This document shows, piece by piece, positions 8,562 through 15,488 of a stretch of 64,000 nucleotides of DNA (position 1 is its first letter; each line of letters starts with the position of its first letter). The stretch covers positions 146,842-210,841 of the forward strand of contig JAZRLM010000018.1 in assembly GCA_045646865.1 (NCBI GenBank), read 5' to 3'. The notes under the pieces are model-generated. The model was given only the letters and a program-made list of their open reading frames with translations, made no database searches and was not told the origin of the DNA. The position numbers were made by a program, and so were the translations under genes. Source of the DNA: SIG440 sp045646865. Lineage in GTDB: Bacteria > Bacillota > Clostridia > Monoglobales > Monoglobaceae.

Positions 8562-8649
8562 TAATTTCCATAGCCTTTCTGCCCACAAATAATAATTTAA
8601 AATACACACAAACCTTATTGTGGGCAGATAAGGCGTGTAATGGAAATTA
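8562..8649 (-). repeat. Long imperfect inverted repeat covering the major tail protein start
   Basis: Plus-strand bases 8562-8592 and 8615-8649 are reverse complements over about 30 positions, with four short gaps or bulges; the longest perfect blocks are GTGGGCAGA and ATGGAAATTA. In the leftward transcript the 3' arm holds the AGAAAGG ribosome-binding sequence and the ATG at 8571 and abuts the ATG at 8559. Folding would therefore hide the translation start of the major tail gene. A 13-codon ORF (8615-8656) runs along the whole 5' arm, so its translation would open the structure. Confidence 0.75.
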
Positions 8650-8656
8650 CGCACAT
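8615..8656 (-). CDS. Candidate 13-codon leader ORF upstream of major tail gene
   Basis: An ATG ORF encoding MCVISITRLICPQ ends with a TAA exactly at the edge of the inverted repeat arm that pairs with the tail gene start. Only a weak ACGGAT precedes it. Nothing identifies the peptide itself; the interest is the exact coincidence of ORF and arm, as in leader peptides that govern translation of a downstream gene. It may simply be chance in a structured region. Confidence 0.3.
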   Translation of the reverse strand: MCVISITRLICPQ

Positions 8657-8786
8657 ATCCGTTTCGTGTCTTTATGCACGAAAGGTCGGCGGTGCAGTAA
8701 ATTCCGCCGGAGGCTTAACGTGATTTTTCACGTTAATTCACTCCTTTATCAAATTCAGGGGATGCAGACAATTGTCCCATCCCCTG
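8656..8786 (-). ncRNA. Hairpin-rich leader region upstream of major tail gene
   Basis: Four perfect hairpins follow one another: TTTCGTG/CACGAAA (8662-8683), CGGCGG/CCGCCG (8687-8709), TTAACGTGA/TCACGTTAA (8715-8736, 4-nt loop) and CAGGGGATG/CATCCCCTG (8756-8786). They fill the 266-nt gap between the 136-residue connector gene and the major tail gene, ahead of the longer inverted repeat. None has a terminator-like U tract. A structured mRNA leader or a trans-acting phage RNA are both possible; folding and covariation were not tested. Confidence 0.5.
8672..8731 (-). CDS. Candidate 19-residue leader peptide with strong ribosome binding site
   Basis: A GTG ORF encodes MKNHVKPPAEFTAPPTFRA and is preceded by AAAGGAGTGA at a spacing of about 9 nt, the strongest Shine-Dalgarno sequence in the gap between the two tail genes. 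The GTG itself lies in a 9-bp perfect hairpin (TTAACGTGA at 8715-8723, tttt loop, TCACGTTAA at 8728-8736). It ends 15 nt before the 13-codon ORF. The peptide is proline-rich and unlike any phage family I recognise. Confidence 0.35.
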   Translation of the reverse strand: MKNHVKPPAEFTAPPTFRA

Positions 8787-8825
8787 CACCTTAGGCTGTA
8801 AGAATTCCCCACAACCCTTAAAAAA

Positions 8826-9236
8826 TCATCCCTTTAAATAAACCAACCGAAGCTCCGCCTCAAACCTTGCGTCCACGCTGCCCGACGGTTCTGCATTAAA
8901 GCTCTTTTCTACCGTCAGCGAAAAGGTCGTTGCCCCCTGCCCCAAATCAGGCAAATTGCCTGATTGGTTTTGTTGTTCAATCCATTCCTCAATGTCCTCG
9001 CAACGTTTTGCGGCGGCACGGTTATATTTGTCTGCACCGCTGTATTCCTGACGAAGGGCAAGGATAAACCGCTCCTCAAAAACTCCGCCACCGTCTGTAT
9101 AACGCTTAACCACAGGGTCGGTGGCCTTCATCCTTAGTGCAAAAGCCGTTGGCTTGCCCTCGAGATAATTCACCTTTATCCCTGCATCTGCAAGGTACGG
9201 GCATTGCGAAAGATATTTTACTGTTTCTTCAATCAT
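8826..9236 (-). CDS. Phage minor capsid/tail completion protein
   Basis: A 136-residue protein that by order is the tail terminator/tail completion protein between the head-tail connectors and the major tail protein. It starts MIEETVKYLSQCPYLADAGI and has the strand VFEERFILALRQEYSGADKYNRAAAKRCEDIEEWI, a pattern found in minor capsid proteins of Clostridia siphophages. The C-terminal strand VDARFEAELRLVYLKG is consistent with a small alpha/beta connector fold. It is followed by the structured leader of the major tail gene. Name confidence is moderate because it rests largely on order. Confidence 0.62.
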   Translation of the reverse strand: MIEETVKYLSQCPYLADAGIKVNYLEGKPTAFALRMKATDPVVKRYTDGGGVFEERFILALRQEYSGADKYNRAAAKRCEDIEEWIEQQNQSGNLPDLGQGATTFSLTVEKSFNAEPSGSVDARFEAELRLVYLKG

Positions 9237-9258
9237 ACTTAAATCTTCCTTTCACGGC

Positions 9259-9582
9259 TTATCTGTACTCATACTCTGCCTGCAGATGCCAATGCGGTGT
9301 ACCGCCAAAATCATTCTCGGCAACAACAGCAATACGTCTGCACTCTGCCACCGAAAAATCCTCCTGACTCATTTCACCCAAATATATCAGGTCGCCAACC
9401 GATACACTCTTAATCAGCTTATGCTCAATCCGCACATCAAAATTATCACGGAAATATATACCCTTCCCGGTACTGCGCAGCCGTTTTTTGGAGTGTATCC
9501 ACGCAGGATATGTCCCATATCTCACATAATCCTCGCCGTCTGGGCTAAGGGTAAACAGAGTAACAACGCCATTTTCAAGCAT
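9259..9582 (-). CDS. Phage head-tail connector/minor capsid protein
   Basis: The 107-residue product is beta-rich (NGVVTLFTLSPDGEDYVRYG, YPAWIHSKKRL, IYFRDNFDVRI, SVGDLIYLGEMSQEDF) with a C-terminal GGTPHWHLQAEYEYR strand. The aromatic HWHLQAEY ending and the position after the gp6-like connector fit the head-closure/minor capsid slot. Its ATG overlaps the upstream stop as TAATG, indicating translational coupling. No enzymatic motif is seen. Confidence 0.6.
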   Translation of the reverse strand: MLENGVVTLFTLSPDGEDYVRYGTYPAWIHSKKRLRSTGKGIYFRDNFDVRIEHKLIKSVSVGDLIYLGEMSQEDFSVAECRRIAVVAENDFGGTPHWHLQAEYEYR

Positions 9583-9932
9583 TACTCCACCCCCGCATAC
9601 AAAAGCCCCGTATCCGCAAGATGCATCATAATAACCGACTTTACATTCTTCGCGGCGGCACTATCCGAATATGTAACCGAATAACCGTCAATATCCTCCC
9701 GTTTGACATTCCCTGTCTTTTGAGCAATATACAGCTTTTCGGCAACCTCGCAGGCACATTGCAAAACCTCGGCACGGTTTAAATCTGCATCTTTGGCACA
9801 TCCGCACAGACCCTTTATTTCACGAAAGGCAGCAGGTATGTATTTATCGAAAGCCTCTTTGTCAAGAACACCGCGGCATCCGCCGCAATACTCATTAAAA
9901 TAATATTCAAAACTTATTTCAGGCTTTGTCAC
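9582..9932 (-). CDS. Head-tail connector protein (gp6-like adaptor)
   Basis: A roughly 116-residue, mainly helical protein that should sit under the portal as the adaptor ring. The helices (EAFDKYIPAAFREIKGL, RAEVLQCACEVAEKLYIAQ) and a central strand (GYSVTYSDSA) match the gp6/YqbG-like adaptor pattern. GTG codons at 9941 and 9932 are possible starts; I prefer 9932 because GGTGGGG lies 3 nt before it. It overlaps the end of the small basic ORF at 9919-10017 in another frame and is coupled to the next gene by TAATG. Confidence 0.65.
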   Translation of the reverse strand: MTKPEISFEYYFNEYCGGCRGVLDKEAFDKYIPAAFREIKGLCGCAKDADLNRAEVLQCACEVAEKLYIAQKTGNVKREDIDGYSVTYSDSAAAKNVKSVIMMHLADTGLLYAGVE

Positions 9933-10017
9933 TTGCCCCACCGCCCTTCGCCGAGGTCTTTGTCTTTGCCGACGGTTTTTTGGGGGATTTTTTAATTAAC
10001 AGTCCAACAGTTTTCAT
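9919..10017 (-). CDS. Small lysine-rich phage protein after the capsid gene
   Basis: A 32-residue ORF with a good GGGAGGG ribosome binding site 6 nt upstream encodes MKTVGLLIKKSPKKPSAKTK followed by a Gly/Ala/Lys tail. It lies in the 101-nt gap between the major capsid and connector genes and overlaps the connector start. Short KVxGL-type proteins at this spot occur in many siphophages, so it is probably real. It is strongly basic, which may indicate DNA or scaffold contact inside the head; that is inference. Confidence 0.6.
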   Translation of the reverse strand: MKTVGLLIKKSPKKPSAKTKTSAKGGGASDKA

Positions 10018-10042
10018 ATCAAACCCTCCCTTTCGGCATCAA

Positions 10043-10915
10043 TTAGTTTGCGGCGTGGTGCAAGTAGATGCCCTTTACCTTGTTTTCATAAACATCAGCA
10101 ATGCCGTATGAACGGTAGAAGAACTTCCACGCATCAGAAACCTGATTTTCCTCGGGTGTTACCACCTTGCTTACCAAATGTTTCTGATACTGAATAGCCG
10201 CAGACTTTTCAACAATCATAAAGTTGATATTCTTGCCGTCAGTTGCCTTTACAAAATGGCCTGCGGTCTCGCCGTCAGATGAACCGTCATAAAGGCTGAT
10301 TGCAGTATAGAATCTGCTCTGAGGTACCTTAACAATCTGCGAAAAACTGTCAAGAACCGCCTTTGACTTTGTTGTGTCAATGTTCATAACACCGTTATAA
10401 AGTGTGGGAGTGATGAACAGAATTCTTGATTCCATAGGAACTTCTGCTTCGTCCATTGCGTTCTGTGCCGCAATAAGTGCAGCTAAAGTTTCTTCTGCTG
10501 CAGCAAGGTCAGCAGAAACTGCTGTGATACCTTCTGTGCCTGCATACTGCGAGAAACGGAATGCATCAATTTCAGGAGCCGCCTTGGTGCGTACAAATTC
10601 GCCCGAAAGCTGACCAAAAGCGACACCTGCTGTTTCCTCGTTGTCCATTGCATCAACTGTGAATGAACGGCCTCTTTCATAATTAAAAGTTACTGTTTCG
10701 TTTGTAAGGGTTACATCACCACTTACATAACCGCCTTCTCTGCTGTAATCCGCAAGACCATCCATAGACATTTTGGGGATTACGATTTCGTTTGCATTGG
10801 CACCCATTTTAACAAGACGGTTGTTGCCGTCAAGCACGGATGTAACGGATGAAATCTTATACACCTCGTCAAGAGTGTCAATATACTGTTTAAATTTTTC
10901 GATTGCGTTTGCCAT
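10043..10915 (-). CDS. Phage major capsid protein (HK97-like)
   Basis: The 290-residue protein is the shell subunit. It follows a scaffold gene and has a short helical N terminus (NAIEKFKQYIDTLDEVYKI), a conserved NRLVKMGANANEIVIPKMSM strand region, FNYERGRSFTVDAMDNEETAGVAF near the E-loop position and an RILFITPTLYNG strand typical of phage capsids of this class. It lacks an N-terminal propeptide long enough to be a fused scaffold, in keeping with the separate scaffold gene. The start has AGGAGAGATTAAATT upstream. A head maturation protease gene is not present nearby. Confidence 0.85.
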   Translation of the reverse strand: MANAIEKFKQYIDTLDEVYKISSVTSVLDGNNRLVKMGANANEIVIPKMSMDGLADYSREGGYVSGDVTLTNETVTFNYERGRSFTVDAMDNEETAGVAFGQLSGEFVRTKAAPEIDAFRFSQYAGTEGITAVSADLAAAEETLAALIAAQNAMDEAEVPMESRILFITPTLYNGVMNIDTTKSKAVLDSFSQIVKVPQSRFYTAISLYDGSSDGETAGHFVKATDGKNINFMIVEKSAAIQYQKHLVSKVVTPEENQVSDAWKFFYRSYGIADVYENKVKGIYLHHAAN

Positions 10916-10937
10916 AATTTAATCTCTCCTTATCTTT

Positions 10938-11498
10938 TTAATTTACGGGCAGGCCCATAATCTCGCGAATGTCGCCACGGCTCAGCTCTCCGCCAAAGCC
11001 CATGGTGGAAGCAACAACAGCAGGTGTATCAACCGTCCTTGCAAAAAGGTTTTCGGCATCCTTTGTGATTTCACCAAAAATCTCGCTGTCTGCCCTGCCC
11101 TGATTTTCAGCATTCTGAATCGCTTTACAAAAGCTGTCAAAAATTCCGTTTCGGGTAAACCCGTTCAGGAACTTTGCATCACCCACAACCGCGTCAAAAC
11201 GGCTCTCTAAATCTGCTGTTTTTGCCAATTCTTCGTCTTGAGTGCGTCTGTCATCAATGATTTTTTGCAGCTCTTCTGCACGTTTTCTTATTTCTTCTGC
11301 CTCACATTGACCAAGACGCAAAGCATCAAGCTCCTTTTCCATCTCCGCAATTTTCTGTGCATTGCCCTCAAGCTCGGTTTTCAGTTCTTCTGCACCGCGC
11401 TTGGCTTTTCCGATGTCCAGAGAATTAATATCAAGAATTTTCTTTAACTGTTCGTCAGAAATTCCCTCAACAATCCCTCTTAAATCATCTCTTGTCAT
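10938..11498 (-). CDS. Phage capsid scaffold protein (GP20-like)
   Basis: A 186-residue protein made of a long charged coiled coil (residues about 30-100, including RGAEELKTELEGNAQKIAEM and EEIRKRAEELQKIIDD) followed by a C-terminal hook (GELSRGDIREIMGLPVN). This is the layout of minor structural GP20-type scaffolds, which guide shell assembly and leave the head. It lies 22 nt upstream of the major capsid gene. An 83-nt gap without any ORF separates it from the portal gene. Confidence 0.8.
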   Translation of the reverse strand: MTRDDLRGIVEGISDEQLKKILDINSLDIGKAKRGAEELKTELEGNAQKIAEMEKELDALRLGQCEAEEIRKRAEELQKIIDDRRTQDEELAKTADLESRFDAVVGDAKFLNGFTRNGIFDSFCKAIQNAENQGRADSEIFGEITKDAENLFARTVDTPAVVASTMGFGGELSRGDIREIMGLPVN

Positions 11499-11581
11499 GT
11501 TTCATCATCCTTTCAGTTTGTTTTCGCAGTTTCTGTCTGCATTGGATTGGTAGTTTATCGACATTCCGGTCAAATTTATAT

Positions 11582-12913
11582 TTAATTTGTTTTTTCCACC
11601 TTTAACTTTGCGGTATCCTCGTCCTCGCCAAAGTACCACATTCTGAATTCCCAGGGAGCCATAATACCGTCTTTAACAAGAATCTGTTTTTCCTCAAACT
11701 GGGTCTTGCGGTCTGCCTCGATGCTGTCATCAAAGTCGAATGAAACGCTGTAATCACCCTTTGGTGCAAGGTCATAAAGTGTGCACCACACATCCATTGC
11801 ATAAACAAGCTCCAAAAGTGCGTTCTTTAATGCCTTTTGATTATCCGAAACCGTTGCATAGCTTCTCTGCTTTGATGCACGGATTTCCTCGGCAGTCTTT
11901 TCGGTATCGCTCACCTCGGAAAGTGTTCCGTAAGCAAAACCGCAGTTAAACTCAATCTGCCTTAAAATTCGGTTAAGCCCCTTGGTAAGCTCCGCTTCAC
12001 GTAGCTCAGGCGACCATTCACGGAAGAAATCCATATCCTCTACCTCTAAAGTGCGGTAAAGTCGTTTGTCGGGAAGTCTAGGTCTGCCGTCTTTGTCACG
12101 TTTAAATGCCATTGCGTTTGCAATAAGCGCCCTTTCGCCGCTTTCAAATTCCCACAAAAGCCGGGAGTATTGCTTGTCTGCATCGGCAATCAGATTTACC
12201 GCATTGGCATAAACCGAAACCCCAAGGGGCGAGTTTGAATCTATTGTGTTTGCAATTGCAGGTCTGAAATAACCAAACAAAGGCTGATTAACATTTTTAA
12301 TTGCCAGACTTTCGGCAAGGTCCTTCCATTCCTGCACCTCGCCAAGAGGAACCCTCTTACCAAGATAATCGCAGTTGTTACTGCAGAACGCCTGATTGGT
12401 AATTTCATAAGTTCCGTTCCTCATTCTGTGTCCCTCTAAACGGGTATAATACCTTGACCCGATTTTGCGTGTCTGCACAAAAACAGCACCAAGGATTTTG
12501 CCCGTTTCGTCAAAGTCTGTGGGGAAGAACTTGTCCGCCTGAATAAAATCAACCTGAATTTTACCACCCAAAACATAAGGCTTCATCACAAGCCCACCCT
12601 TGGCACAGCCGTATTCCATAGGAATTCTGATATTCTCAATAACCTTGCTGTAACATTCATCAAGGAAGTCCGCCCTCTTACCGCCGGCTATTCTTGAATT
12701 CATTTCCACGGTGATAAGCCTTGCCATCTCAAAGGAAATCGCCGCTGGAAGGTGAAGACCCTCACTTTCCTCATACAACGCCTTCCATTCTCTCTGCGCA
12801 CAGCTCATCTCGTCAGATACCGCAATATCCGATGAAATAGCCGTACCAATCACTCTTTTGTCAAACATATCTCTTTTCACCCTTCCGATAAATTCTTTTA
12901 TATTTTCAAACAT
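11582..12913 (-). CDS. Phage portal protein (SPP1 Gp6-like)
   Basis: A 443-residue portal that forms the dodecameric DNA gate and connector. Recognisable parts are the N-terminal helix (FENIKEFIGRVKRDMF), the wing segment with CSNNCDYLGKRVPL, and the NSPLGVSVYANAVNLIADADKQYSRLLWEFESG helix region, followed by the SEVSDTEKTAEEIRASKQRS segment typical of the stem. It follows terL by 15 nt. Unlike SPP1, no gp7/Mu F-like minor head gene lies between portal and scaffold. Confidence 0.88.
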   Translation of the reverse strand: MFENIKEFIGRVKRDMFDKRVIGTAISSDIAVSDEMSCAQREWKALYEESEGLHLPAAISFEMARLITVEMNSRIAGGKRADFLDECYSKVIENIRIPMEYGCAKGGLVMKPYVLGGKIQVDFIQADKFFPTDFDETGKILGAVFVQTRKIGSRYYTRLEGHRMRNGTYEITNQAFCSNNCDYLGKRVPLGEVQEWKDLAESLAIKNVNQPLFGYFRPAIANTIDSNSPLGVSVYANAVNLIADADKQYSRLLWEFESGERALIANAMAFKRDKDGRPRLPDKRLYRTLEVEDMDFFREWSPELREAELTKGLNRILRQIEFNCGFAYGTLSEVSDTEKTAEEIRASKQRSYATVSDNQKALKNALLELVYAMDVWCTLYDLAPKGDYSVSFDFDDSIEADRKTQFEEKQILVKDGIMAPWEFRMWYFGEDEDTAKLKVEKTN

Positions 12914-12928
12914 AACATTTTCTCCTTT

Positions 12929-14134
12929 TTACAAAAGTCTTTTCCCTGCAACCGTGGTGCAGAAATACCTTATATCGTCCATTGCGTGGTCAAAGTCCTT
13001 TACCACCGTATCCTGAGGGGAATTTTCGTCCCAGCAGTATGTGCCGAACTCACGAATGGTATCAGCACAGCTTTTATGTACAAGCAGTTTTCCACTTTGC
13101 AAAAGGCTGCCCGTAATCCTGATTCCGTTAAGCACATTATTATTAGCCTGCCGCACATTAAATTCACCGTGGCGGCGTATCGCCTCAATAAAGCTTGCAG
13201 CCGATGGGTCAATGATTACACAAGTTATGTTATACCCTTTGGCAAGCTCCTGAAGACGGCTATAATATTCCTCATCGGTAAGAAGCTTTTTGCTCTTTCT
13301 GCCCGAATAATAGCTCTCCCTTATTCTCACAGCGCATCTGTCGTCAAGCCGCCACAGCCCCATACTGCAAGGGTTCAGAGTTCCGTAGTCAACCGATATA
13401 TAATACTCTGCCACCCCCTCAGGCGGCGGTATATCCTCCACCGTATGCAGATTTTTGTCAAACATAGGATACACAAGCCCCTCGGCGCTGCACCACTCAC
13501 CCAGTATAAACCGTCGGTAAAAAACTCCCGTATACTCCTTTTTCAGTTCCTCCACATACTTTTTGTCAAGAAAGGTATTGTCATCAATCAGGAATTCCAT
13601 CAGCAAAAAGTCAAGCTCATCCCGACGGTCAATATACTTTTGCTTGAACCAATGATTTGGATTGTCAGGATTTGTTGTCCCGAAAAGCCTTGCCCCGGGC
13701 TGTGACAGTCGTGAAAGCAACATTCCGAAAAACTCCTCGGTATAAAGGGTTATTTCGTCACAGTAAGCACCCTGCAGGGTCATACCACGGATTTTACTTT
13801 CCGCCTCGGTATCGCTGACCCCCTCAAAATATATCCGCCTGCCATACAGCACACCTTCCTTCTTTGATATGGAATATTTAAAATTGTTCTTGCCCGCCAG
13901 TTCCTCAAGCAAATCAAGACAGTTTCGCTTAAGGGTTGAAAGCGTCTTTGCCGTCATCAGGTAGAACCCGTCAGAGGGCATATTACGTATCCACACACAC
14001 CACAGAACAAGACTAATCCATGTTTTGCCCGACCTGACGCTTCCGTGAAGAATGTTTATTCGCCTCAACCCTCCGTTTTTAGCCAGCTCCATCAGGTCGT
14101 TCTGCTTTTCGGTCAGTTTTTTATATATCCTCAT
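12929..14134 (-). CDS. Terminase large subunit (PBSX type)
   Basis: This 401-residue motor-nuclease packages DNA into the head. The ATPase domain has Walker A at residues 31-38 (GSVRSGKT), a Walker B-like region (GAYCDEI) and the coupling motif TTNPDNPNHWF. The RNase H-like nuclease domain shows acidic centres in ISVDYGTLNP, VIIDPSAASF and FDHAMDDIRYF. The overall form, including an ILHGSVRSGKT start and a 400-residue length, is that of PBSX XtmB-like terminases. It follows the small terminase candidate by 11 nt. Confidence 0.92.
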   Translation of the reverse strand: MRIYKKLTEKQNDLMELAKNGGLRRINILHGSVRSGKTWISLVLWCVWIRNMPSDGFYLMTAKTLSTLKRNCLDLLEELAGKNNFKYSISKKEGVLYGRRIYFEGVSDTEAESKIRGMTLQGAYCDEITLYTEEFFGMLLSRLSQPGARLFGTTNPDNPNHWFKQKYIDRRDELDFLLMEFLIDDNTFLDKKYVEELKKEYTGVFYRRFILGEWCSAEGLVYPMFDKNLHTVEDIPPPEGVAEYYISVDYGTLNPCSMGLWRLDDRCAVRIRESYYSGRKSKKLLTDEEYYSRLQELAKGYNITCVIIDPSAASFIEAIRRHGEFNVRQANNNVLNGIRITGSLLQSGKLLVHKSCADTIREFGTYCWDENSPQDTVVKDFDHAMDDIRYFCTTVAGKRLL

Positions 14135-14145
14135 ACACTTGCCCT

Positions 14146-14397
14146 CTACTTTACGTCATTAAAATCATCAAAAAGAGTGGCAAGAGTCCCCTCCGCCGAT
14201 AAATCCTTTTCACCATTGCCAAATGTATTAATCAATGTTCCCATAGCAGAGGAAAGCTGGTTAAGAGGTGCATTTGCAATTCTTTCAGGGTCTCCTATTT
14301 CTGCCATCATCCTGTCAATCACCTTGCAAGCATCCTTCTTCTTCTTTTTTATATAGTCTGAAATCATATTATCCTCATCAACTTTTTTCTTTGCCAC
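14146..14397 (-). CDS. Candidate terminase small subunit
   Basis: An 83-residue basic-then-acidic protein (AKKKVDEDNMISDYIKKKKK, then NAPLNQLSSAMGTLINTFG). Its place immediately before terL is that of the DNA-recognition subunit, but no clear helix-turn-helix is visible and the protein is short. I chose the GTG at 14397, preceded by GGGGTGAG, over the in-frame GTG at 14406. The promoter-like TATAAT and the repeat array at 14455-14510 lie directly upstream. The assignment comes from position. Confidence 0.55.
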   Translation of the reverse strand: MAKKKVDEDNMISDYIKKKKKDACKVIDRMMAEIGDPERIANAPLNQLSSAMGTLINTFGNGEKDLSAEGTLATLFDDFNDVK

Positions 14398-14436
14398 TAA
14401 TCTCACCCCAAACTTTGTAAAACTTATTACAGTTTA

Positions 14437-14442
14437 ATTATA
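14437..14442 (-). promoter_or_regulatory. Candidate late phage promoter -10 element
   Basis: On the minus strand GAGGTATAATTAAAC gives a perfect -10 sequence 31 nt upstream of the small terminase start. At 17 bp upstream there is no good -35; that place is filled by the phased GGACAA repeats. A -10 with no -35 but with repeats at that position is the arrangement of an activator-dependent promoter, and the sigma-like regulator gene is next door. Confidence 0.45.
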
Positions 14443-14454
14443 CCTCTCAAAAAA

Positions 14455-14510
14455 CGGACAAATCGGACAAGAAGGACAAAACGCGAAAAACGGACAAATA
14501 TGTCCGTTTT
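14455..14510. repeat. 9-bp phased GGACAA repeats plus palindrome upstream of terminase genes
   Basis: Units of 9 bp start at 14455 (CGGACAAAT), 14464 (CGGACAAGA), 14473 (AGGACAAAA), 14482 (degenerate, CGCGAAAAA) and 14491 (CGGACAAAT). The last unit is also half of a perfect 10-bp inverted repeat, AAAACGGACA (14487-14496), AATA, TGTCCGTTTT (14501-14510). The array fills the gap between the late regulator and the small terminase gene. It could be an activator binding site or a packaging (pac/cos) site bound by the small terminase. Confidence 0.8.
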
Positions 14511-14520
14511 ACCATAATCA

Positions 14521-14886
14521 CTATTTATTTAAATTTTTAAGATACCGTTCTGCAATTTTTCTTACACCCTCCTCGCTGTTATAGCCCCCTGTCATATAAC
14601 TAACTTTCTTCCATGACATACATCTTACATACCGATAATAAAAAATCTGCCGTGTCAGACTGTCATCAATGGAATTCAAAAATTTATCAATCCTTGCTTT
14701 CATTTGGTTGCACCTTCGAATTTTTTCAACAATCACCTTTTCCCGCCGCTTTATCTCCTCCTCATCAGTAAAGGCAACACCGTTATCATCGCCCCGTGCC
14801 AGAATTTTAAGATTAACAAGTTCCTCTGTATCGTGCATAATCTCCCGATTTAAGTAGTAGCATTGCATCAGCTCTTTTTTTGTCAT
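14521..14886 (-). CDS. Phage late-gene regulator, sigma-70 region 4-like (ArpU/Xpf type)
   Basis: A 121-residue protein with an N-terminal helical part (MTKKELMQCYYLNREIMHDT) and a C-terminal helix-turn-helix resembling sigma region 4 (DSLTRQIFYYRYVRCMSWKKVSYMTGG, then YNSEEGVRKIAERYLK). Such proteins, including Xpf of PBSX and ArpU/RinA types, switch on the packaging and structural genes. It lies just upstream of the terminase genes and overlaps the zinc-finger ORF by 4 nt. The likely targets are the repeats at 14455-14510, by inference. Confidence 0.75.
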   Translation of the reverse strand: MTKKELMQCYYLNREIMHDTEELVNLKILARGDDNGVAFTDEEEIKRREKVIVEKIRRCNQMKARIDKFLNSIDDSLTRQIFYYRYVRCMSWKKVSYMTGGYNSEEGVRKIAERYLKNLNK

Positions 14887-15074
14887 CTATCTGTTCCTCC
14901 ATAATAAATATTTCTGCATATTTCGCTGCAAAAGGTCCGCCCGAATCTGTCTGTTTCGCAGTTTTCGTTTTCAAAAGATAACGTTACTCCACAACGGTAA
15001 CAAAACATATCACCGCCATCTGCAAAAAATTCAAAGCCCTTTATGGTGTAAAAATCAATAAACAAATTCTTCAT
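14883..15074 (-). CDS. Small treble-clef zinc-finger phage protein
   Basis: This 63-residue protein has a C-x2-C pair in MFCYRCGVTLSF and a C-x3-C pair in RTFCSEICRNIYY, a spacing suited to one zinc-binding treble clef. The ATG at 15074 follows GGATGATGGTTG; the open frame starts one codon earlier at a TTG. It lies between the Cro-like gene and the late regulator and overlaps the latter by 4 nt. Function is unknown; nucleic-acid binding is a reasonable guess. Confidence 0.6.
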   Translation of the reverse strand: MKNLFIDFYTIKGFEFFADGGDMFCYRCGVTLSFENENCETDRFGRTFCSEICRNIYYGGTDR

Positions 15075-15080
15075 CAACCA

Positions 15081-15317
15081 TCATCCTGCGTTTAATTTGT
15101 TTCCTTTAGGAAACTTTTCATCAAAAAAAATATACATTATCTGTCTTTTTTTCAAAGAAAAAATTTCGGAAATCTGCTTTATTTCCCACAGAGTAAACTC
15201 CGTCTTGCCAATAAGCTTTCGTTTTAGCTCATCAGAACCAATCCCCAACATATGTGCAAGATTATCATTAGAAATTCCCCTGTCTTTAATTATTTTTTCC
15301 AGTTCACGATAACACAT
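15081..15317 (-). CDS. Cro-like XRE-family DNA-binding protein
   Basis: A 78-residue helix-turn-helix protein (IKDRGISNDNLAHMLGIGSDELKRKL as the recognition region, then LWEIKQISEIFSLKKRQIMYIFF). The ATG at 15317 has AAAGGAGTG at good spacing, so I prefer it to the upstream in-frame codon at 15359. It reads opposite to the repressor-like gene at 15489 and has its own strong promoter. By analogy with phage switches it should act as the lytic-side regulator, although in its domain order it could equally be a second repressor. Confidence 0.75.
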   Translation of the reverse strand: MCYRELEKIIKDRGISNDNLAHMLGIGSDELKRKLIGKTEFTLWEIKQISEIFSLKKRQIMYIFFDEKFPKGNKLNAG

Positions 15318-15335
15318 CAAAGTCACTCCTTTCTT

Positions 15336-15423
15336 ATGCAACTTTGAAGATTTTACCATTATTTTCCAATTCTGTCAATACATTTTTAACATTTTTTTAC
15401 TTTTTTGTAAATATAAGTTGCAT
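15336..15423. promoter_or_regulatory. Paired inverted operator boxes of the phage switch
   Basis: The 9-bp sequence ATGCAACTT at 15336-15344 occurs again inverted as AAGTTGCAT at 15415-15423. One copy covers the start point of the leftward promoter and the other the -35 (TTGCAT) of the rightward promoter. This places both promoters under one DNA-binding protein, probably the XRE repressor at 15489. Confidence 0.55.
15350..15378 (-). promoter_or_regulatory. Promoter of the leftward phage genes
   Basis: On the minus strand TTGACA (15373-15378), 17 bp and TAAAAT (15350-15355) form a near-consensus sigma-A promoter. The predicted transcript start falls at the box AAGTTGCAT (15336-15344), the likely operator. 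It serves the Cro-like gene and probably the genes beyond. Confidence 0.8.
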
Positions 15424-15446
15424 TTTTCAGGTTTATGTGATATACT
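15418..15446 (+). promoter_or_regulatory. Promoter of the repressor-like gene
   Basis: TTGCAT (15418-15423), a 17-bp spacer and TATACT (15441-15446) precede the repressor ORF by about 40 bp. The -35 lies inside an operator-like box, which suggests autoregulation. Confidence 0.75.
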
Positions 15447-15488
15447 CATTACCAGAACAAAGCTCTTTAACAGAAAGGACAATTATGT

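Noticed and set aside
12986..13705. Plus-strand ORF of 239 codons
   Set aside because: It mirrors the terminase large subunit, which has Walker and nuclease motifs on the other strand.
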